A stretch of 64,000 bases of DNA, from contig NZ_SPMY01000002.1 in assembly GCF_012939955.1 (NCBI RefSeq), forward strand, positions 48,581 to 112,580, in the 5' to 3' direction. This stretch comes from Candidatus Accumulibacter phosphatis. Lineage in GTDB: Bacteria; Pseudomonadota; Gammaproteobacteria; Burkholderiales; Rhodocyclaceae. This document shows, one piece after another, positions 29,729-41,013 of the stretch. The translations under genes and the position numbers were made by a program. The stretch's first letter is position 1. Every line of letters starts with the position of its first letter. The notes beneath the pieces are model-generated. The model saw nothing but the letters and a program-made list of their open reading frames with translations. It made no database searches and had not been told where the DNA came from.

Positions 29729-30817
29729 TGTTGCTGCTACTCGCCCAATGGCTGGCGCAGGATGTGCGCGCTTTCAACGTTTTCGGCTACATCACCCTGC
29801 GCGCCGTCCTCGCGGCGATGACGGCGTTGATCATTTCCTTCCTGGCCGGGCCGTCGCTGATCCGCTGGCTGGCAGCCAAGAAAATTGGTCAGGCGGTGCG
29901 CCAGGACGGTCCGCAGACCCACCTCGTGAAGTCGGGAACACCGACCATGGGGGGGGGCGCTGATCGTCGTCGCGATCTGTTTTACTACGCTGCTCTGGAG
30001 TGACCTCAGCAATCGCTATGTGTGGGTGGTACTGATCGTCACCGTCGGCTTCGCCGGCATAGGCTGGTACGACGACTGGCAAAAAGTGGTCAACCGCGAC
30101 CCGCGCGGGCTGGCTTCACGCTGGAAGTACTTTTGGCAATCGGCGCTTGGTTTGCTGGTAGCCCTCTATCTTGGCCTCAGCGCCAGCGGTCCGGAACAGC
30201 TGCAGCTGATCGTGCCATTCTTCAAAACGGTGGCCTATCCGCTGGGAATCATTGGCTTCATCGTTCTCAGCTACCTGGTCGTCGTCGGCACCAGCAATGC
30301 AGTGAACCTCACCGATGGCCTCGACGGGCTGGCGATCATGCCGGCGGTAATGATCGCTGCGGCCCTGGCCATCTTTGCCTACGTGGCCGGAAACTCGGTC
30401 TATGCACGCTATCTATTACTGCCCTACGTTCCGGGTGCTGGTGAACTGGCCATTTTTCTCGGTGCCATGGTCGGTGCCGGGCTCGGCTTTCTGTGGTTCA
30501 ACGCCTACCCCGCTGAAGTGTTCATGGGCGACGTCGGCGCGCTGGCGCTTGGCGCAGCTCTCGGCTCCGTGGCGATCATCGTCCGCCAGGAAATCGTGCT
30601 GGCGATCATGGGCGGCGTCTTCGTCGCCGAAACACTGTCGGTGGCCGCACAGGTCATTTACTACAAGCTGAGCGGCGGCCGAAGGATCTTCCGCATGGCA
30701 CCGCTGCATCACCATTTCGAACTCGGCGGCTGGAAAGAAACTCAGGTCGTCGTGCGCTTCTGGATCATCACCATCATGCTGGTGTTGATCGGCTTGTCCA
30801 GCCTGAAGCTGCGCTGA
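29728..30817 (+). CDS. mraY: Phospho-MurNAc-pentapeptide transferase MraY (frameshifted)
   Basis: Polytopic inner-membrane enzyme making lipid I from UDP-MurNAc-pentapeptide and undecaprenyl phosphate. The first part ends in KSGTPTMGG and then leaves the frame. The rest, from about 29957, carries [40 protein letters not shown] and [14 protein letters not shown], all active-site motifs. The cause is G9 at 29949-29957: eight Gs give the expected [13 protein letters not shown]. The repaired length is 362 aa, normal for the family. As MraY is essential and single-copy here, a base-calling error is the simplest reason. Confidence 0.93.
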
Positions 30818-30818
30818 G

Positions 30819-32186
30819 ATGGAACTTCAGGGGAAACTGGTGCTCGTCATCGGCCTTGGCGAAAGCGGCTTGGCGATGGCCCGCTGGCTGCACCGGCAGG
30901 GCGCCCGCGTACGTGTCGCCGACAGCCGTAGCGCACCGCCGCAGGCCGACGCGCTACGCGCCGCTGTGCCCACAGCGGTCCTCTTCGCCGGGCCGTTCTC
31001 GGCCGCGGCCTTCGCGGGTGTCGAACTGATCGCCATTTCCCCTGGCGTTCCGGTACAGGAGCTGCTGCTTCAGGACGCTGTTGCGCACGCCATTCCCCTG
31101 GTCTCCGAAATCGAGCTCTTTGCCTGGGCGGTGCATCGCCTGACTCCGCAAGCTGCGCTGATTGCCATTACCGGTAGCAATGGCAAGACGACCACCACCG
31201 CCCTGGTCGGCGCCCTGTGCCGGGCCGCAGGCCGGCGTACCGCCGTCGCCGGAAATATCGGCCCGGCGGCTCTTGATGCCTTGATGACGGCCATCGATGG
31301 CGACGACTTGCCGGCGGTCTGGGTCCTCGAGCTGTCGAGTTTTCAGCTCGAAACGACGCACACTCTGGCCGCCGATGCGGCGACCGTACTCAATATCAGC
31401 GAAGACCACCTCGACCGCTACAATGGCCTCGACGACTATAGCGCTGCCAAGCTGCGTGTCTTTCAGGGGTGCGGCGTGATGGTCGTCAATCGCGATGATC
31501 CGCGCAGCCTGGCGGCCGCACGCAGTGACCGTCGTTGCGTCAGCTTCGGCCTCGGTGCCCCGGCGCAGGCCAGTGAATACGGAATCGCCGATGACTGCCT
31601 GGTTCGTGGTGAGGAGAAACTGATCGCGCTCCGGGAACTGCAGCTCGTGGGCCGTCATAATGCGGCCAACGCCCTGGCCGCACTGGCCTTGTGCGAGGCG
31701 ATCGGTATCGATCCGCAGGCCGTAGTGCCAGCCCTGGCCGCCTTTACGGGTCTGGCGCACCGCGTCGAGCGGATTGCGGAGATCAAGGGGGTCCGCTATT
31801 TCGACGACTCCAAGGGAACCAACGTCGGCGCCACCCTCGCCGCGATCGAGGGCCTGGGCTGCAAGCTGGCCATCATTCTCGGTGGCGATGGCAAAGGGCA
31901 GGACTTTTCGCCGCTCCGTCCAGCGCTTGACCGGCATGCCCGTGCGATCGCCCTGATCGGGCGCGATGCGCCGCTAATCGCTGCGCTGCTGGCCGGCTCC
32001 CAGGTGCCGCTGCGGCGCTGCCTGGATATGCCCGAAGCCGTTAACTGGTGTGCCGCGCAGGCGCAACGCGGCGACGCCGTTCTGCTCTCGCCGGCGTGTG
32101 CCAGCATGGACATGTACCGCAACTACGCGCATCGCGCGGCAGCTTTTGCCGACGCCGTTCGTGGCCTCGAAGGCGAGGCAGCCTGA
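30819..32186 (+). CDS. murD: UDP-MurNAc-L-alanine:D-glutamate ligase MurD
   Basis: Cytoplasmic Mur ligase, 455 aa, adding D-glutamate to UDP-MurNAc-L-Ala. Seen: GLGESGLAMARWLHRQGARV (N-terminal Rossmann domain), ISPGVPVQ, ATP loop [53 protein letters not shown], and YFDDSKGTNVGATLAAIEG with LGGDGKGQDF. One base separates it from mraY, and its stop shares an A with the ftsW start. Confidence 0.95.
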   Translation: MELQGKLVLVIGLGESGLAMARWLHRQGARVRVADSRSAPPQADALRAAVPTAVLFAGPFSAAAFAGVELIAISPGVPVQELLLQDAVAHAIPLVSEIELFAWAVHRLTPQAALIAITGSNGKTTTTALVGALCRAAGRRTAVAGNIGPAALDALMTAIDGDDLPAVWVLELSSFQLETTHTLAADAATVLNISEDHLDRYNGLDDYSAAKLRVFQGCGVMVVNRDDPRSLAAARSDRRCVSFGLGAPAQASEYGIADDCLVRGEEKLIALRELQLVGRHNAANALAALALCEAIGIDPQAVVPALAAFTGLAHRVERIAEIKGVRYFDDSKGTNVGATLAAIEGLGCKLAIILGGDGKGQDFSPLRPALDRHARAIALIGRDAPLIAALLAGSQVPLRRCLDMPEAVNWCAAQAQRGDAVLLSPACASMDMYRNYAHRAAAFADAVRGLEGEAA

Positions 32187-33346
32187 TGTTGAGCACCTTC
32201 GATACGCCCCGCCGCCTGCCTTCCGAGATCGACCTGGCGCTCCTGTGGGGCACCTTGATCCTGCTGCTGATCGGCATGGTGATGGTCTACTCGGCGTCGA
32301 TGGCGACCGCCGAAGCTGCCCGCGGCACGGGCCATCAGCCGGCCTACTACCTTGTTCGCCATGCCATTTTTCTGATCATCGGGCTACTCGCCGCCGCCAT
32401 CGCTTTTCAGGTGCCGATGACCAGTTGGCAGCAGTGGTCCCCGTGGCTCTTTGTCGGCGGCTGCCTGCTCCTGGCCCTGGTACTGATCCCCGGTGTGGGC
32501 CGCGAGGTCAACGGCGCGCAGCGTTGGCTTCCTCTTGGCATCGTCAACCTGCAGCCTTCCGAGTTGATGAAACTTTGCGCCGTCCTCTACGCGGCCGACT
32601 ACACGGTGCGCAAGATGCCGCACATGCACAATCTCAAGAAAGCTTTTCTGCCGATGGCTTGCGCCATGGTTGCCGTTGGCGTGCTGCTGCTCAAGGAACC
32701 CGACTTCGGCGCCTTCGTGGTGATCATCTCGGTTGCTTTCAGCATTCTCTTTCTCGGTGGCATGCGGGCGCGCCTGTTCGTCGTCCTGATCATCGTCCTG
32801 GCCGCAGCTTTTGCGGCGCTGATCATCTTCTCGCCTTACCGTCGTGACCGCATTTTCGGATTCATGGACCCCTGGGCAGACGCCTTCGGCCGTGGCTATC
32901 AACTGTCGCACTCGCTGATCGCCTTCGGCCGTGGCGAGTTGTTCGGCGTCGGCCTCGGGGCCAGCGTCGAAAAGCTGTTCTACCTGCCCGAAGCGCATAC
33001 CGACTTCCTGCTCGCGGTGATCGCCGAAGAACTTGGATTCGTTGGCGTACTGGTGATTATCGTTCTCTTCGGGCTAATCGTTCAACGCGCTTTCGCCATC
33101 GGTCGCCAGTCGGTCGCCCTCGAGCGTCTGTATTCGGCGCTGGTCGCACAGGGAATCGGCGTCTGGATTGGTGTTCAAGCCTTCATCAACATGGGGGTCA
33201 ACTGCGGTCTGCTACCGACCAAAGGACTGACCCTGCCGTTGATGAGCTTTGGTGGCTCGGGGATCCTGGCCAATTGCCTGGCGGTGGCGGTGCTGCTCCG
33301 GATCGATTGGGAGAATCGTCAGCTGATGCGCGGGGTCGAGCTATGA
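32186..33346 (+). CDS. ftsW: Septal peptidoglycan glycosyltransferase FtsW
   Basis: SEDS-family polytopic protein, 386 aa, that polymerises septal peptidoglycan with FtsI. About ten hydrophobic helices. Seen: GMVMVYSASM, REVNGAQRWLPLGIVNLQPSEL, LLKEPDFGAFVV, GYQLSHSLIAFGRGELFGVGLG, LPEAHTDFLLAVIAEELGF and GLTLPLMSFGGSGILANC. I chose the ATG at 32186 (MLSTFDTPRRL), which overlaps the murD TGA; the open frame runs further upstream only inside murD. Confidence 0.95.
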   Translation: MLSTFDTPRRLPSEIDLALLWGTLILLLIGMVMVYSASMATAEAARGTGHQPAYYLVRHAIFLIIGLLAAAIAFQVPMTSWQQWSPWLFVGGCLLLALVLIPGVGREVNGAQRWLPLGIVNLQPSELMKLCAVLYAADYTVRKMPHMHNLKKAFLPMACAMVAVGVLLLKEPDFGAFVVIISVAFSILFLGGMRARLFVVLIIVLAAAFAALIIFSPYRRDRIFGFMDPWADAFGRGYQLSHSLIAFGRGELFGVGLGASVEKLFYLPEAHTDFLLAVIAEELGFVGVLVIIVLFGLIVQRAFAIGRQSVALERLYSALVAQGIGVWIGVQAFINMGVNCGLLPTKGLTLPLMSFGGSGILANCLAVAVLLRIDWENRQLMRGVEL

Positions 33347-34428
33347 ACGCGCCGGCTGTGAATGCTGCGGCGACCAACAAGACCCTGCTGGTCATGGCCG
33401 GAGGTACGGGTGGGCACGTCTTCCCGGGCCTGGCGGTGGCCGACCTGCTCAGCAGCCGCCACTGGAAAGTGGTCTGGATGGGCGCACCGGGGAGCATGGA
33501 AGCCAAGCTCGTGCCCGCGCGTGGTTACGAAATGGCCGAGGTCCGTTTTGCCGCCCTGCGTGGCAAGGGCCTGTTGCGCAAGATACTGCTTCCCTTTCAT
33601 CTATTCTCGGCGTGCTGGCAGGCGCAGCGCGAGCTTCGCCGCGTGCAGCCCGACGTCGTCCTCGGGATGGGCGGTTACATCAGCTTCCCCGGCGGCTTGA
33701 TGGCTGCCCTGTTGCGCTATCCGCTGGTGATTCACGAGCAGAACTCCGTCGCTGGCCTGGCCAACAGGGTGCTCGCCAGCTTCGCCGACCGGGTGGCCTG
33801 CGGTTTTCCGGATGTCCTGCCGAAGGGAGTCTGGGTCGGCAACCCCTTACGTGCGGAAATGAGCGCCGGGCCGGCGCCGGCAGTGCGCCTCGCGGGCCGC
33901 CAGCCACCCTTGCATCTGCTGGTCCTCGGTGGCAGCCTGGGTGCCGCGGCGCTTAACGAAATCGTTCCCAAGGGCCTGGCGCTGATCGACGCTGCGGCGC
34001 GGCCCGAAGTGCGTCATCAGGCCGGCGAAAAACATCTCGCGCAGCTACAGGAGAATTACCGCGTCGCCGGAGTGCAGGCCAACTGTGCGGCCTTCATCGA
34101 AGATATGGCCGCCGCTTACCAATGGGCTGACCTGGTGCTCTGTCGGGCCGGCGCACTAACCGTTGCCGAGCTGGCAGCAAGCGGCGTAGCGAGCGTCCTG
34201 GTACCGTTTCCGCATGCCGTCGACGACCACCAGACGGCCAACGCCCGCTTTCTTTCGCTGGCTGGCGCTGCCATGCTCCTACCGCAGAGCGAGTTGACGC
34301 CGGAAGCCATCAGCCTGCTGTGTAAATACGCCCCTGCTCAGCTCGAGCAAATGGCCGCGAAGGCGCGTCAACTGGCCAAGCCAGCGGCGACCGCAGACGT
34401 TGCACGGATGTGCGAGGAACTGGTTTAG
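33343..34428 (+). CDS. murG: UDP-GlcNAc:lipid I GlcNAc-transferase MurG
   Basis: Peripheral membrane GT-B glycosyltransferase, 361 aa, converting lipid I to lipid II. Seen: [20 protein letters not shown] (lipid/donor G-loop), [41 protein letters not shown], and the donor-site [15 protein letters not shown] and [18 protein letters not shown] at 33343 overlaps the ftsW stop (ATGA). The stop TAG shares a base with the murC GTG. Confidence 0.95.
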   Translation: MNAPAVNAAATNKTLLVMAGGTGGHVFPGLAVADLLSSRHWKVVWMGAPGSMEAKLVPARGYEMAEVRFAALRGKGLLRKILLPFHLFSACWQAQRELRRVQPDVVLGMGGYISFPGGLMAALLRYPLVIHEQNSVAGLANRVLASFADRVACGFPDVLPKGVWVGNPLRAEMSAGPAPAVRLAGRQPPLHLLVLGGSLGAAALNEIVPKGLALIDAAARPEVRHQAGEKHLAQLQENYRVAGVQANCAAFIEDMAAAYQWADLVLCRAGALTVAELAASGVASVLVPFPHAVDDHQTANARFLSLAGAAMLLPQSELTPEAISLLCKYAPAQLEQMAAKARQLAKPAATADVARMCEELV

Positions 34429-35816
34429 TGAAGCATAAAGTCAAGAGTATTCATTTCGTCGGCATCGGCGGCGCCGGTATGAGCGGCATTGCCGAAGTGC
34501 TGGCCAATCTCGGTTTCACAATCAGCGGCTCCGATCTCGCCGAAAACTCGGTCACCCGGCGCCTGGCCGGACTCGGCGTGCGCACCGTGCTTGGCCACGC
34601 TGCCGAGAACATCACTGGCGCCGACGCGGTGGTCGTGTCGTCGGCGGTGAAGGAGGATAATCCGGAGGTTATTGCCGCACGGCAACGCAAGGTGCCCGTC
34701 GTGCCGCGGGCGCAGATGCTCGCCGAGTTGATGCGGTTGAAGCAGGGAATCGCCGTTGCCGGAACACACGGCAAGACAACCACCACCAGCCTGACGGCGT
34801 CGATTTTGGCCGAGGGCGGCATGGACCCCACTTTCGTCATCGGTGGCCGCCTCAACGCTGCCGGCGCCAACGCTCGCCTCGGCTCCGGCGAATTCCTGGT
34901 GGCCGAAGCCGACGAGTCCGACGCATCATTCCTGTTTCTTTCGCCGGTTATTTCGATTGTCACCAATATCGACGCCGATCACATGGAAACCTATGGCCAC
35001 GACTTCAATCGCCTGAAGCAGGCCTTCGTCGATTTCCTGCAACGCCTGCCGTTCTACGGCGTTGCCGTGCTCTGCGCCGATGACGCCAATGTCCGCGAAA
35101 TCATGCCCCTGGTGAGCAAGCAGATCGTCACCTACGGTTTCGAATCGTCAGCCAACGTGTACGCCGAGAATGTGGTCGCCGACAACGGCCAGATGCACTT
35201 CGATTGCGTTCGCGTCAATGGCAATATCAGCCGTTTTCCAGTGACCGTCAACTTGCCGGGCCGGCATAACGTTCTCAACGCCCTGGCGGCGATTGCGGTG
35301 GCCAGCGAACTTGGCATTGCCGACCAGGCGATTGTCAAGGCGCTGACCGACTTCACCGGGGTTGACCGCCGCTTCCAGCGTTACGGCGAGATCGGCCTGC
35401 CTGGTGGCGGTTCCTTCAGCCTGGTCGATGACTACGGTCATCACCCGGTCGAGATGCGGGCAACGATCGCCGCCGCCCGCGGTGCCTTTCCTGGTCGTCG
35501 CCTGCTGCTGGCTTTTCAGCCGCATCGCTACACCCGCACGCGCGACTGCTTCGAGGATTTTGTGAGTGTACTGAGCCGCGTCGATGCGCTCCTGTTGACC
35601 GAGGTCTATGCCGCCGGCGAACAGGCGATTGTCGCTGCCGACGGTCGCGCGCTGGCGCGCGCCTTGCGTGTCGGAGGAAAACTCGAACCGGTCTTTGTTG
35701 ACCAGGTCGGCAACCTGCCGCAGGCGATTGTCGACCTCGCCCGCGACGGCGACGTGGTGATGACCATGGGCGCTGGTTCGATCGGCGGCGTCGCCGGCAA
35801 GCTGGTGGGTGGCTAG
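34428..35816 (+). CDS. murC: UDP-MurNAc:L-alanine ligase MurC
   Basis: First Mur ligase, 462 aa, adding L-alanine to UDP-MurNAc. Seen: [38 protein letters not shown] loop [53 protein letters not shown], and [14 protein letters not shown] with [15 protein letters not shown] start at 34428 overlapping the murG TAG by one base. Confidence 0.95.
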   Translation: MKHKVKSIHFVGIGGAGMSGIAEVLANLGFTISGSDLAENSVTRRLAGLGVRTVLGHAAENITGADAVVVSSAVKEDNPEVIAARQRKVPVVPRAQMLAELMRLKQGIAVAGTHGKTTTTSLTASILAEGGMDPTFVIGGRLNAAGANARLGSGEFLVAEADESDASFLFLSPVISIVTNIDADHMETYGHDFNRLKQAFVDFLQRLPFYGVAVLCADDANVREIMPLVSKQIVTYGFESSANVYAENVVADNGQMHFDCVRVNGNISRFPVTVNLPGRHNVLNALAAIAVASELGIADQAIVKALTDFTGVDRRFQRYGEIGLPGGGSFSLVDDYGHHPVEMRATIAAARGAFPGRRLLLAFQPHRYTRTRDCFEDFVSVLSRVDALLLTEVYAAGEQAIVAADGRALARALRVGGKLEPVFVDQVGNLPQAIVDLARDGDVVMTMGAGSIGGVAGKLVGG

Positions 35817-35817
35817 G

Positions 35818-36753
35818 ATGACGACCCTGGATGCGCAAGATTTCGGTAAAGTGGCCGTTCTCTTCGGCGGCCGTTCGGCGGAGCGCGAAGTCTCCTTGAA
35901 CAGCGGTTCGCGGGTGCTCGCAGCCTTGTGCCGGCAGGGGGTCGATGCGCAGGCTTTCGATCCGGCCACGCGCCCACTCGACGATCTGGCCGCCTTCGAC
36001 CGCGCTTTCATTGCCCTGCATGGACGCTATGGTGAAGACGGGACGATCCAGGGGGTTCTCGAATTGATGGAAATTCCCTACACCGGCAGTGGCGTGATGG
36101 CTTCGGCGATCGGTATGGACAAGTGGCGCAGCAAAATGCTCTGGCATGCTGCTGGCGTGCCGATTCCCGACTACGTGATGTTGGCGGCGGATAGCGATTA
36201 TTCCGCCGTCGAAGCGTCGCTGGGTTTGCCCTTGTTCGTCAAGCCGGCCTGCGAGGGTTCGTCGATCGGCATCAGCAAGGTCAAGCAGGCGGGCGACCTG
36301 GCCGCGGCGTACGCCGAAGCGGCGCGGCACGATTCCCTGGTGATCGCCGAACGTGCCATTCTTGGCGGCGAGTACACGGTCGCCATTCTTGGCGACCAGG
36401 CGTTGCCGATCATCAAGATAGAGCCGAGTACCGAGTTTTACGACTACGAGGCCAAGTATCTGCGCGACGACACGGCTTACCGTTGTCCTTGCGGTCTGCC
36501 GGAAAGTCTGCAGCGAGCGCTTGGCGCCCAGGCCTTGCATGCCTTCCGCATTCTTGGTGGCCGCGGCTGGGGACGGGTCGACTTCCTGATGGATGCGGCA
36601 ACCGCAGACAGGACGTGCAAGGCCTATTTTCTCGAAGTTAACACCTCGCCCGGAATGACCGATCACTCGCTGGTGCCGATGGCGGCGCGCGCGGCCGGAA
36701 TTTCTTACGACGAACTGGTGCTTCGCGTCCTTGCACTAGCTGCCCTGGGATGA
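35818..36753 (+). CDS. ddlB: D-alanine:D-alanine ligase
   Basis: ATP-grasp enzyme, 311 aa, making D-Ala-D-Ala for MurF. Seen: [95 protein letters not shown] and [19 protein letters not shown]. The ATG at 35818 starts just after the murC stop; a GTG three codons upstream is possible. The position in the cluster supports ddlB rather than a second paralogue. Confidence 0.95.
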   Translation: MTTLDAQDFGKVAVLFGGRSAEREVSLNSGSRVLAALCRQGVDAQAFDPATRPLDDLAAFDRAFIALHGRYGEDGTIQGVLELMEIPYTGSGVMASAIGMDKWRSKMLWHAAGVPIPDYVMLAADSDYSAVEASLGLPLFVKPACEGSSIGISKVKQAGDLAAAYAEAARHDSLVIAERAILGGEYTVAILGDQALPIIKIEPSTEFYDYEAKYLRDDTAYRCPCGLPESLQRALGAQALHAFRILGGRGWGRVDFLMDAATADRTCKAYFLEVNTSPGMTDHSLVPMAARAAGISYDELVLRVLALAALG

Positions 36754-36756
36754 GCG

Positions 36757-37509
36757 ATGTGGCACAAACCGCAATTGATGACTGCCCTTGCCGACCTGCT
36801 CTTGCTGGCAGCCGGCGCCGCCTTGCTGGTTGCGGCAGTGATCTGGGGTGCGCCGCGGATGCGGCTGATTCCAGTCAACGAGCTGCAGGTGATGCACGAG
36901 TTGCAGTCGGTTCAGCGCAGCGAATTGGAGGAGTCACTCGAATCTCTGCTGGCCAGCAGTTTCTTCACCGTCAATCTGGAAGCTCTGCGGCTGGCGCTCG
37001 AGCAATTGCCCTGGGTGCGGCGAGCAGAGGTGTGGCGGAAATGGCCGGCGCGTATCGATGTCCGTATCGAGGAACATCAGGCCGTTGCGCACTGGGGCGA
37101 GGGGAACGGCGAGTTGGTCAATACCTTCGGCGAAGTCTTTCCCGCCTCTTTGCCCGACGAGCAGCGTCTGCCGCGGTTCTTCGGGCCAAGCGGGTCGGCG
37201 GGCGACATGCTGCGCCGCCACGAGGAGTTTGCCCGGCTCCTGCAGCCGATCGGTCAGCAGCCGGTACAAGTGGCTTTGTCGCCACGCCTGGCCTGGGCGC
37301 TGGCACTGGAGGACGGAATGTTGGTTGAGCTCGGTCGCGAGCAGGCGAAGGCGCCGATCCGGATGCGTCTGCAGCGTTTTGTCGACTACTACCCAACCCT
37401 GTCGGAAACCCGCCACGGGCGGCCGTTGGCGGTGGACATGCGGTATCCCAACGGCTTCGCATTGCGCTTTCCGGCCACTGCGGGTCACGAAGTCAAAGGA
37501 AAGAAATGA
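36757..37509 (+). CDS. ftsQ: Cell division protein FtsQ
   Basis: 250-aa bitopic divisome protein: short cytoplasmic tail, one membrane helix (LLLLAAGAALLVAAVIWG), then a POTRA domain (residues about 45-115, with FFTVNLEALRLALEQLPWVR and RKWPARIDVRIEEHQAVAHW) and the beta domain (NTFGEVFPA, LGREQAKAPIRMRLQRF). It links FtsL/FtsB to the early divisome. The stop overlaps the ftsA ATG. Confidence 0.93.
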   Translation: MWHKPQLMTALADLLLLAAGAALLVAAVIWGAPRMRLIPVNELQVMHELQSVQRSELEESLESLLASSFFTVNLEALRLALEQLPWVRRAEVWRKWPARIDVRIEEHQAVAHWGEGNGELVNTFGEVFPASLPDEQRLPRFFGPSGSAGDMLRRHEEFARLLQPIGQQPVQVALSPRLAWALALEDGMLVELGREQAKAPIRMRLQRFVDYYPTLSETRHGRPLAVDMRYPNGFALRFPATAGHEVKGKK

Positions 37510-38734
37510 GCAGGGATAGCAAAGATCTGATCGTCGGTCTCGACATCGGCACCTCTAAGATCGTGGCGCTGGTCGCCGAACTCACCCCGGAAGGCGGGTG
37601 AACGTGATCGGCATGGGCCAGCAGGAGTCGCGAGGGCTCAAGAAGGGGGTGGTGGTCAACATCGAGGAGACCGTGGCGACCATTTCGCGCGTCCTGCAGG
37701 AGGTCGAACTGATGGCCGATTGCAAGGTGCGCGACGTCTATACGGGGATCGCCGGCAGCCACATCCGCAGCTTCAATTCGAACGGAATGGTGGCCATCAA
37801 GGACCGTGAAGTGACGCCGATGGACGTCGAGCGGGTCATCGAAACGGCGCGTGCGATGCCGATTCCGGCCGATCAGGAAATCCTCCACATCCTGACGCAG
37901 GAGTTCATTATCGACGACCAGGATGGCATCCGCGAGCCGATCGGCATGAGCGGGTTTCGCCTCGAAGTCAAGGTGCACATCGTCACCGGAGCGGTCTCGG
38001 CGGCTCAGAACATTATCAAGTGCGTCCGTCGCTGTGGTCTGGAAGTCAACGACTTGGTGCTGCAGCCGCTGGCTTCGAGTTGCGCCGTGCTCTCGGAGGA
38101 CGAAAAGGATCTCGGCATCTGCCTGATCGACATCGGCGGTGGTACGACCGATCTGGCGGTCTGGACGCAGGGTGCAATCCGTCATACCTCGGTAATCCCG
38201 ATCGCCGGCGACCAGGTGACCAACGACATCGCCATGGCCTTGCGCACGCCGACGCGCGAGGCGGAAGACATCAAGCGTCGCTTCGGCTGTGCTCTGGCAG
38301 ACCTCGCCGACCCGGAAGATACGATCGACGTTATCGGTGTCGACGACCGCCCTTCGCGCAAGCTTTCCCGTCGCGCCCTGGCGGATGTCATCCAGCCGCG
38401 TGTCGAGGAACTCTTCGAACTGATCCAGGCCGAGCTTCGCCGTTCGGGGTTCGAGGACGTGCTGTCATCAGGCATCGTGCTCACCGGCGGCGCCTCGGTG
38501 ATGCCGGGCATGATCGAACTCGGCGAGGAGATTTTTCACATGCCCGTCCGCTTGGGCATCCCAAAGTACCAGGGAGCACTCGCCGACGTCGTCCAGAGTC
38601 CGCGCTTTGCGACCGCTTGCGGCCTTCTGCTCGAGGCGCAGACGCAGCGCAAGCGGGGCTTGAAGGTGCGTGAAACGAGAGACGTGAAACAGGTTTTCGG
38701 GCGCATGCGCTCGTGGTTTGAAAAGAACTTCTGA
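37506..38734 (+). CDS. ftsA: Cell division protein FtsA (frameshifted near the start)
   Basis: Actin-like ATPase tethering FtsZ to the membrane. The ATG at 37506 (MSRDSKDLIVGLDIGTSKIV) overlaps the ftsQ stop. After LTPEGG the frame hits TGA at 37599 because GGG 37596-37598 lacks one G; four Gs give GGVNVIGMGQQES and a continuous 409-aa protein. Later motifs: GSHIRSFNSNGMVAI (1C region), LIDIGGGTTDLAVW (phosphate 2), VLTGGASVMPGM (adenosine), and a C-terminal RMRSWFEKNF amphipathic helix for membrane binding. FtsA is essential, so a base-calling error is likely. Confidence 0.92.
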
Positions 38735-38808
38735 CCCGCGAGCTCTCCGGTGTCAGGCCATTAGCAACTTTCAGCAGTAAAAATAAGCTTTTTGCAGAGG
38801 AGACGATA

Positions 38809-39984
38809 ATGTTTGAAATCATCGATAAGGAAGAACTGGGCGGGGAACGCGATACGGTGATCAAGGTCATCGGTATCGGCGGTGCCGGTGGCAATGCTGT
38901 CGATCACATGATCCGCGAAGGCGTCAATGGCGTCGACTTCATCGCCGCCAATACCGACTCGCAGGCGCTCAACCGCAGCGTTGCCGTGCAGCGCCTGCAA
39001 TTGGGCAAGACCGGTCTTGGCGCGGGCGCCAAGCCGGAGGCCGGGCGTAGTGCTGCCGAGGAAGAGCGCGAGGCCATCGCCGCATCGCTGGCCGGTGCTC
39101 ACATGGTTTTCATTACCGCAGGCATGGGCGGCGGCACAGGTACCGGCGCCGCACCGATCGTCGCCGAGGTGGCACGCGAACTCGGCGTCCTCACCGTCGC
39201 CGTGGTGACCAAGCCCTTCGGCTTCGAAGGAAAGCGGCTGAAAATTGCTGAAGCCGGTATCGCCGAACTGCAGAAGCACGTGGATTCGCTGATTGTCATT
39301 CTCAATGACCGTTTGATGGACGTTCTCGGCGATGACGTTTCCATGGACGATGCCTTCAAGGCAGCCGACAATGTCTTGCGTAACGCGGTTGGCGGCATTG
39401 CCGAAATCATCAATTTCCCGGGACTGGTCAACGTCGACTTCGAGGATGTGCGCACGGTGATGGGCGAAATGGGCATGGCGATGATGGGCTCGGCCAGCGC
39501 TGCCGGTGTCGACCGGGCGCGGATTGCTGCCGAAAGAGCGGTCGCTTCGCCTTTGCTCGAGGGAGTCAACCTCTCGGGGGCCAAGGGCGTACTGGTGAAT
39601 ATCACGGCCACCCGTTCGCTGAAGATGAAGGAAGTCAACGAGGTCATGAACACGGTTCGCGCCTTCGCTGCTGACGACGCGCACATCATCTTCGGTGCGG
39701 TCTATGACGAAAGTATCGACGACGAGATTCGCGTGACGGTGGTGGCCACCGGCCTGGGTCAGGCGCAGGCGAAAAGGCAGAGCTTTGAAGTGATCAACAG
39801 CTCGGTGACCCTGGCGACCGGTACTGACGGCCGTTACGCGCACGGGCAGAGTGTCGACTATTCGAGCCTTGACCAGACGCCAGCGGTGTTTCGCAAAGGG
39901 CGTAGCGCGACCGTCGAAGCCTTGGCCAACAGTGGTGTGGATCGTTGGGATATTCCGGCCTTTCTCAGAAAACAGGCCGACTGA
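38809..39984 (+). CDS. ftsZ: Cell division GTPase FtsZ
   Basis: 391-aa tubulin homologue that forms the Z-ring. Seen: KVIGIGGAGGNAVDHMI, ANTDSQAL, the tubulin signature MGGGTGTGAAPIVAEVAREL, NVDFEDVRTVM, and the C-terminal conserved peptide IPAFLRKQAD that binds FtsA and ZipA. A GAGGAGACG ribosome site precedes the ATG. It is separated from ftsA by about 75 bases, wider than other gaps in the cluster, so an extra promoter there is plausible though I cannot point to one. Confidence 0.97.
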   Translation: MFEIIDKEELGGERDTVIKVIGIGGAGGNAVDHMIREGVNGVDFIAANTDSQALNRSVAVQRLQLGKTGLGAGAKPEAGRSAAEEEREAIAASLAGAHMVFITAGMGGGTGTGAAPIVAEVARELGVLTVAVVTKPFGFEGKRLKIAEAGIAELQKHVDSLIVILNDRLMDVLGDDVSMDDAFKAADNVLRNAVGGIAEIINFPGLVNVDFEDVRTVMGEMGMAMMGSASAAGVDRARIAAERAVASPLLEGVNLSGAKGVLVNITATRSLKMKEVNEVMNTVRAFAADDAHIIFGAVYDESIDDEIRVTVVATGLGQAQAKRQSFEVINSSVTLATGTDGRYAHGQSVDYSSLDQTPAVFRKGRSATVEALANSGVDRWDIPAFLRKQAD

Positions 39985-40024
39985 AGCCAAACCTGCACTA
40001 ACTCCTCTGCCGGGATCGGCGCGT

Positions 40025-40052
40025 TTCAAGGCAGTTCCGACTGTGTTAAAAT
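40025..40052 (+). promoter_or_regulatory. Candidate promoter for lpxC
   Basis: TTCAAG (40025-40030), a 16-base spacer, then TAAAAT (40047-40052), about 30 bases before the lpxC ATG. lpxC commonly has its own promoter downstream of ftsZ. The -35 match is only fair. Confidence 0.4.
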
Positions 40053-40080
40053 GCGCCGATTCCATCGGTTTTTCAAGTAC

Positions 40081-41009
40081 ATGCTAAAGCAGCGAACACT
40101 CAAGTCCGTGGTCCGCGCCGCTGGCGTCGGCCTCCATTCGGGCGTCAAGGTAAATATGAGCCTGCGGCCGGCTGCGCCTGCGACAGGCATCGTTTTTCGA
40201 CGTCTCGATCTCGATCCGGTCGTCGATCTGCCGGCCTCGGCCTTGCTCGTAGGCGACACGCGCATGTGTTCCTGCCTGGAAGTCGACGGCGCCAAGGTGG
40301 GCACCATCGAACACCTGATGTCGGCATTCGCCGGTCTCGGCATCGACAACGCCTTTGTCGATCTGGATGCCGCCGAAGTCCCAATTCTTGACGGTTCGGC
40401 GTCGCCGTTTGTCTTCCTGATTCAGTCGGCGGGGATCGAAGAGCAAGCGGTCGCCAAGAAATTCATTCGCGTCACGCGTCCGATTGAAGTCCGCGATAGC
40501 GACCAGTCCGGTGAGAAGTGGGCGCGTTTCGAGCCTTATGACGCTTTCGCCTGACTTTCTCGATTGGTTTCAATCATCCAGCGATTGACCGCACCGGGCA
40601 GTCGGTGTGCATTGATTTCGCCGACAACTCCTACGCTCGCGAAGTCGCGCGAGCGCGAACCTTCGGTTTCATGCAGGAGGTGGAGTGGTTGCGCGAGAAC
40701 GGCCTGGCGCAAGGAGGCGGGCTGGAAAACGCCGTCGTGCTCGATGAGTACCGCGTCCTGAATGCCGATGGACTGCGCTACAGCGACGAGTTCGTGAAGC
40801 ACAAGGTTCTCGACGCCATCGGCGATTTGTACCTGCTCGGGCAGCCGCTTTTGGCGTCATTTGTCGCCCACAAGTCAGGGCACGCACTGAACAACGCGCT
40901 GGCTCGGCAATTGCTGGCCACTCCGGATGCCTGGGAATACGTCAGTTTCGAAGACGCTGGCCTCGCTCCGCCGTCGCTTTCACGCTGGCTGGCCTTGCCG
41001 GCGTTCTGA
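40081..41009 (+). CDS. lpxC: UDP-3-O-acyl-GlcNAc deacetylase LpxC (frameshifted)
   Basis: Zinc deacetylase, the committed step of lipid A synthesis. The N-terminal half has [20 protein letters not shown] and [20 protein letters not shown] (zinc His). The frame meets TGA at 40552 because GCC|TGAC lacks one base near 40550; with it the protein reads [20 protein letters not shown] and continues through [36 protein letters not shown] (zinc His and Asp) and [14 protein letters not shown]. The repaired length is about 309 aa, normal. Essential gene, so a sequencing indel is likely. Confidence 0.92.
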
Positions 41010-41013
41010 CGAG